From SMWD01 sp964629475 (lineage in GTDB: Bacteria; Pseudomonadota; Gammaproteobacteria; Steroidobacterales; GCA-2729495), in NCBI GenBank assembly GCA_964629475.1, contig CAZVQW010000004.1, positions 1-64,000 of the forward strand: a stretch of 64,000 nt of DNA, read 5' to 3'. The notes beneath the pieces were generated by a model that saw only the letters and a list, made by a program, of their open reading frames with translations, made no database searches and was not told the origin of the DNA. Below are positions 10,155 to 17,414 of the stretch, in pieces. A program made the translations under genes and the position numbers. Each line of letters starts with the position of its first letter. Position 1 is the first letter of the stretch.

Positions 10155-10502
10155 ATGACACTCATAGCGAATAGCCTGGTGGCCTTTCTTCATGCTTATT
10201 TTCTGATTCTTGAAATGTTTCTCTGGGACAAACCATTTGGTTTGCGAACTTTTGGTCATTCGCAGGAATCTGCCAGCGCCTCAAAGACCCTGGCGATGAA
10301 TCAGGGGTTGTATAACGGTTTTTTGGTGGCGGGGCTTATCTGGGGGCTGAGTCTCGGTGAGGCGGGTTTTGCCCTCAAAATCTTTTTTCTGGGTTGTGTC
10401 GTAATTGCGGGTATTTTTGGAGGGTTGACGGTAGGTCGAAAAATTTTCTTCGTTCAGGCATTGCCTGCGGCGGTGGCGCTTACTTTGGTCATTCTTTCCT
10501 GA
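10155..10502 (+). CDS. DUF1304 family membrane protein
   Basis: 115 residues, four predicted membrane helices. The start region FLHAYFLILEMFLWDKPFG matches the DUF1304 signature (helix with a His and Glu, then W-x4-G). The family has no established function. The frame is open upstream, but the ATG at 10155 is preceded by AAAGGTGG at proper spacing and aligns with the usual start of the family, so I prefer it. Single gene, divergent from the rhomboid gene. Confidence 0.85.
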   Translation: MTLIANSLVAFLHAYFLILEMFLWDKPFGLRTFGHSQESASASKTLAMNQGLYNGFLVAGLIWGLSLGEAGFALKIFFLGCVVIAGIFGGLTVGRKIFFVQALPAAVALTLVILS

Positions 10503-10693
10503 ATACGAATGGCCCTGGCATTTTTTCCGGAATATGTCTAATTGGCCTCGAATTACCCTAATCTTGGGGTAACGGCAGGCATTTGAGAGCTGTAAACTGA
10601 AGCCTGAAATTGAACAACTGCGTGTGATCCAGGGTGCCGATTCAAGAAGAATTTGAATCCCCGCATGGGTTTGGTGGAGGCCAGTAGTAAATA

Positions 10694-11269
10694 ATGAGAA
10701 TTATCAAAGTCATAGCCGCATTACTATTGCTCGGGGGGCTAGTCTCTCCGGCGCAAGCCATGGTTATGACGTGGGATTTCGGCTGGACTGCTTTCGGATC
10801 ATCTTCAGTTACGGGGATCGGTAATTTTAGCTACAACGATTCAGCCGCAGCCGACAATGTGGTGACTCATGGCGTACAGCCCGCGTTTCTTTTCTGGCCT
10901 GAAAAGGATGTCGCCGACGAACTTCAGAGTTTCAATTTCGAAGGATTTGTTGACGGTGTATCCATTGGTTCAACTAGCGCACTGCCGTCATTTTTCTCTT
11001 TCTCCCCTGATATTTTCAATACGGAGATTATTTTGGCCTTAAAAGCCACACCAGACGGCGATGTTGGTGTTGGCTGCATCCTGAACCTGTGCTCATTGGT
11101 TGAAAATAACGTTAAAATTGATGGCACTAAGGGTGTCGTGAATCTGCGGCTTCGTGGCGAAGGCGGTGGCGGCGGCACGACAGGATTGGCCGAGCCGGGC
11201 ACGCTGGGCTTGTTGGGCCTGGGCATGTTGATGAGCGGCCTGGTTGGTCGACGACGGAAAACAACCTGA
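10694..11269 (+). CDS. PEP-CTERM sorting domain protein
   Basis: 191 residues. A Sec signal peptide ends near SPAQA (residue 23), followed by a secreted domain with beta-strand-rich sequence and two cysteines close together (GCILNLC). A glycine-rich linker (GEGGGGG) leads to a C-terminal sorting signal EPGTLGLLGLG ... SGLVGRRRK: the PEP-type motif, a transmembrane stretch and a basic end. Such proteins are processed by an exosortase and usually displayed or secreted with extracellular polysaccharide. The mature domain is not recognised. A ribosome-binding site GGTGGAGG precedes the ATG. The 190 bases upstream hold no promoter I could assign with confidence. Confidence 0.88.
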   Translation: MRIIKVIAALLLLGGLVSPAQAMVMTWDFGWTAFGSSSVTGIGNFSYNDSAAADNVVTHGVQPAFLFWPEKDVADELQSFNFEGFVDGVSIGSTSALPSFFSFSPDIFNTEIILALKATPDGDVGVGCILNLCSLVENNVKIDGTKGVVNLRLRGEGGGGGTTGLAEPGTLGLLGLGMLMSGLVGRRRKTT

Positions 11270-11295
11270 AAGACTCCCCATCCCTCTTTGAATAT

Positions 11296-11323
11296 AAAAA
11301 AGCCCCTGTAAGGGGCTTTTTTA
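11296..11323 (+). terminator. Rho-independent terminator
   Basis: Stem AAAAAGCCCCT / AGGGGCTTTTTT with loop GTA, immediately after the PEP-CTERM gene. The flanking A and T tracts make it able to work in both directions, fitting its place between two convergent genes. Confidence 0.9.
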
Positions 11324-11355
11324 TTGCTTTCAGGCTGCTTATGAAATGCGTTTAC

Positions 11356-11744
11356 TCAGCGTTTTTGCTGCTTGCGNNNNNNNNNNNNNNNNNNNNNNNN
11401 NNNNNNNNNNNNNNNNNNNNNNNNNNNNNNNNNNNNNNNNNNNNNNNNNNNNNNNNNNNNNNNNNNNNNNNNNNNNGTTTTTGCTGCTTGCGAGATGGCG
11501 TCAGGTGCACGCGGCCTCTCTTGCCGACGCGTCGTTCGTTTAATTCGACGACGATGTCTTTGACCGCCTTGGTCACATTTCTTTGCGAGCCCTGGCGATA
11601 CCCGGTGATTGTATTTCGACCCTGGATGATCGTGTAACGAAACCAGCCCTTGCCCGAGCCACCGTCTGGCGCTTTGGCTTTTTCGATATTTTCGAGTTCA
11701 TACTGTTCAGTCAGGGCTGTTTTAGTGGAAGTTGCTGCTGGCAT
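11356..11744 (-). CDS. Small basic hypothetical protein, interrupted by the assembly gap
   Basis: The N-terminal 89 residues are readable from 11744 leftward to the gap edge. Sequence is basic (VVELNERRVGKRGRVHL) with a central GKGWFRYTIIQGRNTITGY stretch. The two gap edges share the same 16 bases; if they are merged, the frame continues ...SRKQQKR and stops at TGA (complement of 11356-11358), giving a plausible 90-residue protein. As written, the 100 N break the frame. I do not recognise the family; size and charge would suit nucleic-acid binding, but that is only inference. Confidence 0.6.
11377..11476. other. Assembly gap (100 N)
   Basis: Exactly 100 N, a conventional placeholder length. 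The 16 bases before it (11361-11376) and the 16 bases after it (11477-11492) are identical: gtttttgctgcttgcg. This looks like two contig ends that overlap but were not merged, so the true gap may be negative (16-base overlap). Confidence 0.97.
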
Positions 11745-11859
11745 AGTTTTATATTCGCTGTTGCGTTTGGTCGGTCGCCGGCAGTTCGGTTCAAGTCATG
11801 GAACCAGCCGACGCCAAGCAGGGTTATTGTTATGTGAGGCGCCGAAAATACTGAATAAC

Positions 11860-11891
11860 GGCGTGTCCATGTTGCGCAACATGGACACGCC
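11860..11891. repeat. 32-bp perfect palindrome
   Basis: The half ggcgtgtccatgttgc is followed at once by its exact reverse complement, with no spacer. It lies in the 217-base interval between the uup stop and the start of the small basic gene. There is no T tract on either side, so it is a weak candidate for a simple terminator; a dimeric-regulator site or structured element is as likely. Confidence 0.9.
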
Positions 11892-11961
11892 ACTATACCA
11901 GTTAGGGCCAGATTTAACAATGAATGCCGCATCACCACATGAGCGGTACCGGCACTGTCTC

Positions 11962-13878
11962 TTACCCACCGTCGCGTGATTTCCGGTACCGCGCCTGTCT
12001 TTCCTCGAGTTCGCCCCAATGTTCGATTGTGCTTTCGAGGTCCTGTTCGGTCGATTTCAGCTGGTGCAGAACTTTTTGTACGATCTCGTGAGGCTGGCTG
12101 TAGAAATCCACTGCCGCGATCTGTTGTTGCAGCGTTTGACACTGTTGCTCCAGTTCCTCGATCCGCGTCGGCAGGCCGTCGAGTTCGCGTTGTTCCTTGT
12201 AATTTAGCTTCGTCTGTATCTTTTCTGCATCTGATGGTGATTGCGTTGCAGGTCTCATCGACGGCTTGTTTGGATTATCCATCTCGGCGAGTTCTCTGCC
12301 GCGTCGTTCCCAGTCACTGTAGCCGCCGACGAACTGCCGTATCGAACCGTCAGCCTCGAATACGAGAATACTGGTCACGGCATTGTCGAGAAATTCACGG
12401 TCGTGGCTGACGACGATCAGCGTGCCCTCGTATTCGACAAGTTTTTGTTCGAGTACTTCGAGCGTCTCGATATCGAGATCATTGGTCGGTTCATCTAGAA
12501 CCATCAGGTTGGTTGGGCGCGAGAACAGCTTGGCCAGAACGACACGGTTACGTTCGCCTCCAGACAACGCCCGCACCGGTGTCATGGCTCGTTTTGCACT
12601 GAACAGGAAGCCGGTCAGGTAGCCGATCACATGGCGGTCCTTGCCGTTGATGCGAATGTAATCTCTGCCGCCACCAATGTTCTCGGCGATAGTTTTATCG
12701 AGTTCTAGATCACGACGGGTCTGGTCGAAGTAGCCGATTTCAAGATTTGTGCCATGCTTGACCGTACCCTGCTGTGGTGAAATCTTGCCGAGGAGGATGT
12801 TCAGCAAGGTGCTCTTGCCGACGCCGTTGTTGCCGATCAGCCCGATCCGGTCGCCGCGCATGATCTTCAGGGACAGGCCGTCAATCAGGGGTTCATCGGT
12901 ATAGCTGTGCGATACATTGCGCAGCGTAATGACCTTGCGGCCGGAGCGTTCACCTTCTTCGATACTGATTCTGGCGCTCCTGGGTCGGGCGATCCGTTCC
13001 TCGGCCTGGTTGCGCATTGTCATCAGCGCCCGTACACGTCCCTCATTGCGTGTGCGCCGGGCCTTGATGCCTTGCCTGATCCATACCTCTTCTTCGGCAA
13101 GCCTCTTATCGAACAGGCGGTTCTCACGATCTTCGTCCTGCAGGGCTTTTTCCTTGCGGCGCAGAAAATTCATATAGTCGCCCGGCCAGCTGGCCAGTGT
13201 GCCGCGATCGATCTCTACAATACGGGTGGCGAGGTGCTGCAGGAACGCACGGTCATGTGTGACGAATACGACGCTGCCGGGATAGGCGAACACGACATTT
13301 TCGAGCCACCGGATCGTCATGAGATCGAGGTGATTAGTCGGCTCGTCAAGCAGCAGCAGTTCCGGTTTTCCGACCAGTGCCTTGGCCAGTGCGACGCGCC
13401 GCCGCCAGCCGCCGGATAGCTCCGACAGGCGCTTGTCAGCCGGCAGCTGGAGTTCCGACAGGATAGTTTCAATGCGTTGCTCGATATTCCAGCCATCGGC
13501 ACTCTCGATATTGTGCTGAAGTTTTTCGATCTCGCGAAGCTGGTGTTTGTCGGGATGACCGTTGGACAGGCGTTCGTACTCATCCAGCCAGGCTTGTATG
13601 GTCGCGAGCCCCTCGGCGACGAACTCACGCGCTGTCAAATCAAGGGTATCGGGCAGATTCTGATCGAGCTGGCTGATGCGCAGGTCATGTTTGAATTCGA
13701 TGTCGCCATGGTCCGGCTGGATCTCTCCGGTGATCAGTCGTAACAATGAGGTTTTTCCCGACCCATTGCGCCCAATGAGGCACACGCGTTCGCCCGGCTC
13801 GATCGTCAGGTTGGCATCCACGAGTATCGGCTGGTCGCCGAATTCTAGCGATATTTTATCGAAACGCAGGAGAGTCAT
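11962..13878 (-). CDS. uup: ABC-F family ATPase Uup
   Basis: 638 residues with two ABC domains in tandem. Walker A motifs GRNGSGKTS (about residue 36) and GNNGVGKST (about 350); signatures LSGGWRRRV and LSGGERNRV; Walker B followed by switch regions DEPTNHLD and DEPTNDLD. There are no membrane segments. A C-terminal coiled-coil extension (about 560-630, EELEQQCQTLQQQIAA) is diagnostic for Uup among ABC-F proteins. Uup acts in the cytoplasm on ribosomes and DNA; loss in E. coli raises precise transposon excision and it is linked to ribosome assembly and branched-DNA binding. Upstream on the same strand is a zincin-like gene, separated by a hairpin. Confidence 0.93.
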   Translation of the reverse strand: MTLLRFDKISLEFGDQPILVDANLTIEPGERVCLIGRNGSGKTSLLRLITGEIQPDHGDIEFKHDLRISQLDQNLPDTLDLTAREFVAEGLATIQAWLDEYERLSNGHPDKHQLREIEKLQHNIESADGWNIEQRIETILSELQLPADKRLSELSGGWRRRVALAKALVGKPELLLLDEPTNHLDLMTIRWLENVVFAYPGSVVFVTHDRAFLQHLATRIVEIDRGTLASWPGDYMNFLRRKEKALQDEDRENRLFDKRLAEEEVWIRQGIKARRTRNEGRVRALMTMRNQAEERIARPRSARISIEEGERSGRKVITLRNVSHSYTDEPLIDGLSLKIMRGDRIGLIGNNGVGKSTLLNILLGKISPQQGTVKHGTNLEIGYFDQTRRDLELDKTIAENIGGGRDYIRINGKDRHVIGYLTGFLFSAKRAMTPVRALSGGERNRVVLAKLFSRPTNLMVLDEPTNDLDIETLEVLEQKLVEYEGTLIVVSHDREFLDNAVTSILVFEADGSIRQFVGGYSDWERRGRELAEMDNPNKPSMRPATQSPSDAEKIQTKLNYKEQRELDGLPTRIEELEQQCQTLQQQIAAVDFYSQPHEIVQKVLHQLKSTEQDLESTIEHWGELEERQARYRKSRDGG

Positions 13879-13894
13879 GGGCAGTAATTTCCGG

Positions 13895-13917
13895 GCTGGC
13901 TCATGTTGTGAGCCAGC
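13895..13917. repeat. Hairpin between two leftward genes
   Basis: A perfect 9-bp stem GCTGGCTCA / TGAGCCAGC with loop tgttg, between the zincin-like gene and uup. No following T tract on the leftward transcript, so at most a weak terminator or RNA-stabilising hairpin. Confidence 0.6.
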
Positions 13918-13976
13918 GGGACGCTATCTTGTTGTTCGTAGTCTACTCCCCCACAGTCTACGAGCAATAACAAGCA

Positions 13977-14819
13977 CTATTCGGAAGCCATTTGCCCGTC
14001 TGCTCGGCTGAGTTCGACGGGCTCTTTTTTTAGTGAGTCGATCCAGCGTAACTCCAGCGCGGTTGCCCTGCCGACGCGTGCCTGCTTCAGACTGTCGGGC
14101 ATGACCGCCTCGGTATCTGAGACCGGGATCTGCCCGCCCATGATTTCCGCAAACCGCTGCGGGTACCGTTGTGCCCGGTCCGGTTCCGCATAGCCGATCG
14201 GAAATATCGGCAGGTTGTTGCCCATGGTGTACTTATCCGTTGCCCCGAGTGTATGCAGCATTTCATGTGCGATAACAAAGTTATTCTTTTTCTGCATGCT
14301 GCGGTCGGCGAAGATATGTGCGACGCCCAGCATACCTTCCTGCATCCCGAGCGAGTGCGGGACCCTGGGCTGAATTTTCGGGTCGTGGTAGACGAGAAAC
14401 AGGCGAATATCAGGTGTGGCTCCGGGTTGCTGTCTCGTTGCCTGCCAGGCCCACCAGCGCAGATGGATGCTCCACAATGCGACCCTGACCGGATTCCTGC
14501 TTTGTGGCGGTGCCGGCGGCTGCCCGGTGATCGGCTGGCCGATGTCAATGCGCACCGGTCGATCGATGGCAATATCGTAGCGGCTGGTTTCCTGCTCCAT
14601 GAACCGTTCTATGGCAACGAATTGTTTCGTCGTCAGGGTGTAGACATAGTCTGTCGTCGTTTGTCTTTCATCTGCAACAATCGGGTAGAGTGTGACCCAC
14701 AAGGGTTCTTCCCAGCTCGTCGAGCGGGCTCGATTCAGGTAGGTACTGCCGGCGACGATCAGCAGTATTGTCAACAGGATCAATTGACGCAGCGAGCGAA
14801 TGAACGTTCCTTTGACCAT
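13977..14819 (-). CDS. Membrane-anchored zincin-like metallopeptidase, family not recognised
   Basis: About 280 residues from the ATG at 14819, which puts a single hydrophobic segment at residues 7-27 and the rest in the periplasm; an upstream in-frame ATG (14900) would add 27 residues. The motif HEMLHTLGATDKY (about residue 190) matches HExxHxxGxxD, the zinc site of metzincin-type peptidases in which the last ligand is Asp (as in snapalysin) rather than His. This suggests an active zinc protease, but overall length and N-terminal domain match nothing I recognise. It sits upstream of uup on the same strand and 50 bases downstream of the csp stop. Confidence 0.6.
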   Translation of the reverse strand: MVKGTFIRSLRQLILLTILLIVAGSTYLNRARSTSWEEPLWVTLYPIVADERQTTTDYVYTLTTKQFVAIERFMEQETSRYDIAIDRPVRIDIGQPITGQPPAPPQSRNPVRVALWSIHLRWWAWQATRQQPGATPDIRLFLVYHDPKIQPRVPHSLGMQEGMLGVAHIFADRSMQKKNNFVIAHEMLHTLGATDKYTMGNNLPIFPIGYAEPDRAQRYPQRFAEIMGGQIPVSDTEAVMPDSLKQARVGRATALELRWIDSLKKEPVELSRADGQMASE

Positions 14820-14949
14820 AGCGAAAGCCAGATTAAGCCATCCGGGGGGTATTTTCTGTGAACTGTGCGCAAGACGGGCGCATACCCGAATAGCCGCCAT
14901 TTGCAGCGGGTTCTATCAGGGCGATATGTGGTTGCGGGATTGGAGCCCG

Positions 14950-15162
14950 CTAACTGTTGACAGTGACTTTGGAGGCTTGCAGTCCTTTCGGGCTCGTTTC
15001 GACCTCGTAACTGACAGTCTGTCCTTCCAGCAGTTTGCCGTTAGCTTCGCCTTCGATGGCCGAGCAGTGCACGAAGATATCGTCGCCCCCCTCAGCCGGC
15101 ACGATGAAACCAAAGCCCTTGGACTCGTTAAACCATTTTACGGTACCAGTCGCCATACTCAT
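14950..15162 (-). CDS. Cold-shock domain protein (CspA family)
   Basis: 70 residues. Both RNA-binding motifs are present: RNP1 KGFGFI and RNP2 DIFVHC. The fold is a five-strand OB barrel binding single-stranded RNA/DNA, acting as an RNA chaperone. The frame is open upstream, but ATG at 15162 is preceded by AAGAGGAAAC at ideal spacing and gives the family-typical start MSMATGTVKWFN. No long structured leader like that of cold-induced cspA is obvious, so it may be constitutive. Confidence 0.95.
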   Translation of the reverse strand: MSMATGTVKWFNESKGFGFIVPAEGGDDIFVHCSAIEGEANGKLLEGQTVSYEVETSPKGLQASKVTVNS

Positions 15163-15184
15163 GTTTCCTCTTGAGACGCTATCT

Positions 15185-15212
15185 AAGATACGGCCCCGGG
15201 AGAAATATGCAA
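15185..15212 (-). promoter_or_regulatory. Possible promoter of the cold-shock gene
   Basis: On the minus strand, TTGCAT (15212-15207) and TATCTT (15190-15185) are spaced by 16 bases and would start transcription about 16 bases before the csp ATG. The match is moderate. Confidence 0.3.
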
Positions 15213-15345
15213 GCGCGTACATTGTGCCTTCCAGCGGTTGCGGGGAGCCTCTGTCAGGAAGCGGTTAACATGTTGAATATACAACAGAAATAGCATTTTC
15301 TGTGGCTCGGCAGTCTGGCCGTTTGTCGGCATGGCCATTGGGAAC

Positions 15346-15996
15346 TCAGGGCGCGAGGCGTTCGATCGTCCAATCGACCCCGGTGGTCGTGAACATGAAT
15401 CGATCGTGCAGACGATTCTCGCGTCCCTGCCAGAATTCGATGCTGGCGGGAACGACACGGTATCCGCCCCAGAAAGACGGCAAAGGGATCTCGCCGTTGG
15501 CGTACTTTTGTTTCATCTCGGCAAACTTATTTTCGAGGATCGAACGTGACGAGATGATGCTGCTCTGGCGCGACACCCAGGCGCCGATCTGGCTTTCGCG
15601 CGGACGACGCATGAAGTAGCGAAGGTTGTCGGTAGCATCGATACGTTCGGCCTTGCCGAGGATTTTTACCTGCCGGTGTAATTCATGCCAATAGAACAGT
15701 AGTGCCACCTGGTCGTTGGTGTCGATTTCGCCGGCTTTGCGGCTGCCGAGGTTCGTATAGAACACGAAGCCCTCGTGATCGAAGTACTTTAACAACACGG
15801 TGCGGATGGAGGGCTGGCCGTTCGCCGCCGCCGTCGCAATGCTCATCGCATTCGGGTCCATTGCCTCGGCATGCAGGGCTTCGTCGAACCAGTTAGCGAA
15901 TTGTTTGATCGGATCCGGGTCCAGATCCGATCTGTGCAACGGTTTGATGCTGTATTCGCGCCGCAGATCCGCAAGGTCTTTGCTGGTTTCGCTCAC
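15346..15996 (-). CDS. pdxH: Pyridoxine/pyridoxamine 5'-phosphate oxidase
   Basis: 216 residues, normal length. FMN-dependent oxidation of pyridoxine or pyridoxamine 5'-phosphate to pyridoxal phosphate, the last step of vitamin B6 synthesis and salvage. Characteristic stretches are the N-terminal DLADLRREYS, the FMN-binding RTVLLKYFDHEGFVFYTN and SRKAGEI, GAWVSRQS, and the C-terminal WGGYRVVP ... RLHDRF. It appears to start with GTG at 15996. Single gene; several PLP enzymes occur in the window (for example 5453) but are not linked to it. Confidence 0.95.
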   Translation of the reverse strand: MSETSKDLADLRREYSIKPLHRSDLDPDPIKQFANWFDEALHAEAMDPNAMSIATAAANGQPSIRTVLLKYFDHEGFVFYTNLGSRKAGEIDTNDQVALLFYWHELHRQVKILGKAERIDATDNLRYFMRRPRESQIGAWVSRQSSIISSRSILENKFAEMKQKYANGEIPLPSFWGGYRVVPASIEFWQGRENRLHDRFMFTTTGVDWTIERLAP

Positions 15997-16187
15997 ACCG
16001 GGGCTCCATAGATAGATTAATTAAGCCATAGCCTAATCGGTTCGCCTGTTCTTGCAAGGGCTCTGGGTTGCCCGGTCAGAGATACAGTGAGAACAACCAC
16101 GCACAAGTGTTATATGATGACGCGTGGGCGCCGGGGCAGTCTCGAGGCCAAAAAATAATAATACGGCGCTGGTCAGGAGAGGTTCGT

Positions 16188-17414
16188 ATGCGGTTGTTCC
16201 GTTCATTCACGAGTATTCGATGCCTGGTAACTGACTCCCTGTTGGTGTGCCTGCTCGTTGGAATCAGCGGGTGCGGTAGCCCGACCGAACAGGCTGTACC
16301 ACCTTTGTTGTCGGTTGAAGTCGTCGAATCCGAGCGTCGCGATGTCCCGTTGACCATAGAAATGGTCGGCAGCACGCTCGGCACACAGGATGTGCCGATC
16401 CGCGCGCGCGTCGAAGGCTTTCTCGAAACGATGAATTTCGAGGAGGGCCGCTTTGTCAAGCGGGGTGATTTGCTCTATACGATCGACCCGCAGCCGTTCA
16501 AGGCCAAGCTCGTCGAGGCGCAGAGTCTGCTCGCGGCGGCGCAGACGTCACTGGCGAAAGCTGAGGCGGATCTGGGTCGAATTCGGCCGCTGGCCGAGAT
16601 GAATGCGGTCAGTGAGCAGGATCTCGACGCCGCGGTCGCGCAGGAGGCTGCGGCCCGCGCCGGCGTCAGGGCTTCCGAGGCTGGTGTCGATCTGGCCGAG
16701 ATCGAGCTGAGCTACACACGGATCATGGCGCCAATTGATGGGTTGATCGGCCTGACCAAGGCGAAGCCCGGCGAGTTTGTCGGCCGCGAGCCAAACCCTG
16801 TCGTGTTGAATACCCTGTCGGATATCGACCCGATCCGGGTTCGTTTCTCGATTGCCGAGCGCGAGTATCTGATTCTCGCACGGACCTACCTCGAAGCTTC
16901 GGGCGGCCGGTCCAAGCCACGGGGCAATAAAAATGATGGTCGACTGGACCGGGCCGAGAAGGGTCAGAATGATCTAGTCCTGATCCTGGCTGACGGTTCC
17001 AGGCACAGGCATCTTGGCTCGGTGATTGCGGCTTCGCAGGCCATCGATCAATCGACCGGCACGTATACCGTCGAGGCTTCTTTCCCGAACCCGAATAATC
17101 TGCTGTTGCCCGGACAGTTCGCGCGGGTACAGGCGCCATACCAGACACTGGAAAATGTCGTTACTGTACCGCGCAAGGCACTCGTTGAATTGCAGGGCCG
17201 CTTTCGCGTCTATGTCGTTAATAATGCCAACGAGGTCGAGATGCGCGAGGTGGCGCTTGGTCCGGCCAAAAATCTTGATGTCGTGATCGAGTCCGGCCTC
17301 GAAAACGGCGAATCGGTCATCGTCGAAGGTCTGCAGAAGGTGCGGCCGGGCATGACGGTGAACCCGACCGAGGCCGCGCCGGTGGTTGAAGCCAAGCCAA
17401 TGAACGAAACCTGA
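16188..17414 (+). CDS. RND efflux periplasmic adaptor (membrane fusion lipoprotein)
   Basis: 408 residues from ATG 16188, preceded by AGGAGAGG; the signal peptide ends VGISGC, so it is lipid-anchored like AcrA/MexA. Domains in order: lipoyl half (RARVEGFLETMNFEEGRFVKRGDLLYTID), helical hairpin (about 85-150), second lipoyl half (TRIMAPIDGLIG), beta-barrel and membrane-proximal domains. It links the inner-membrane pump to the outer-membrane channel. The stop codon overlaps the start of the pump gene (TGATG), indicating translational coupling. First gene of a three-gene operon; no local regulator is adjacent. Confidence 0.93.
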   Translation: MRLFRSFTSIRCLVTDSLLVCLLVGISGCGSPTEQAVPPLLSVEVVESERRDVPLTIEMVGSTLGTQDVPIRARVEGFLETMNFEEGRFVKRGDLLYTIDPQPFKAKLVEAQSLLAAAQTSLAKAEADLGRIRPLAEMNAVSEQDLDAAVAQEAAARAGVRASEAGVDLAEIELSYTRIMAPIDGLIGLTKAKPGEFVGREPNPVVLNTLSDIDPIRVRFSIAEREYLILARTYLEASGGRSKPRGNKNDGRLDRAEKGQNDLVLILADGSRHRHLGSVIAASQAIDQSTGTYTVEASFPNPNNLLLPGQFARVQAPYQTLENVVTVPRKALVELQGRFRVYVVNNANEVEMREVALGPAKNLDVVIESGLENGESVIVEGLQKVRPGMTVNPTEAAPVVEAKPMNET

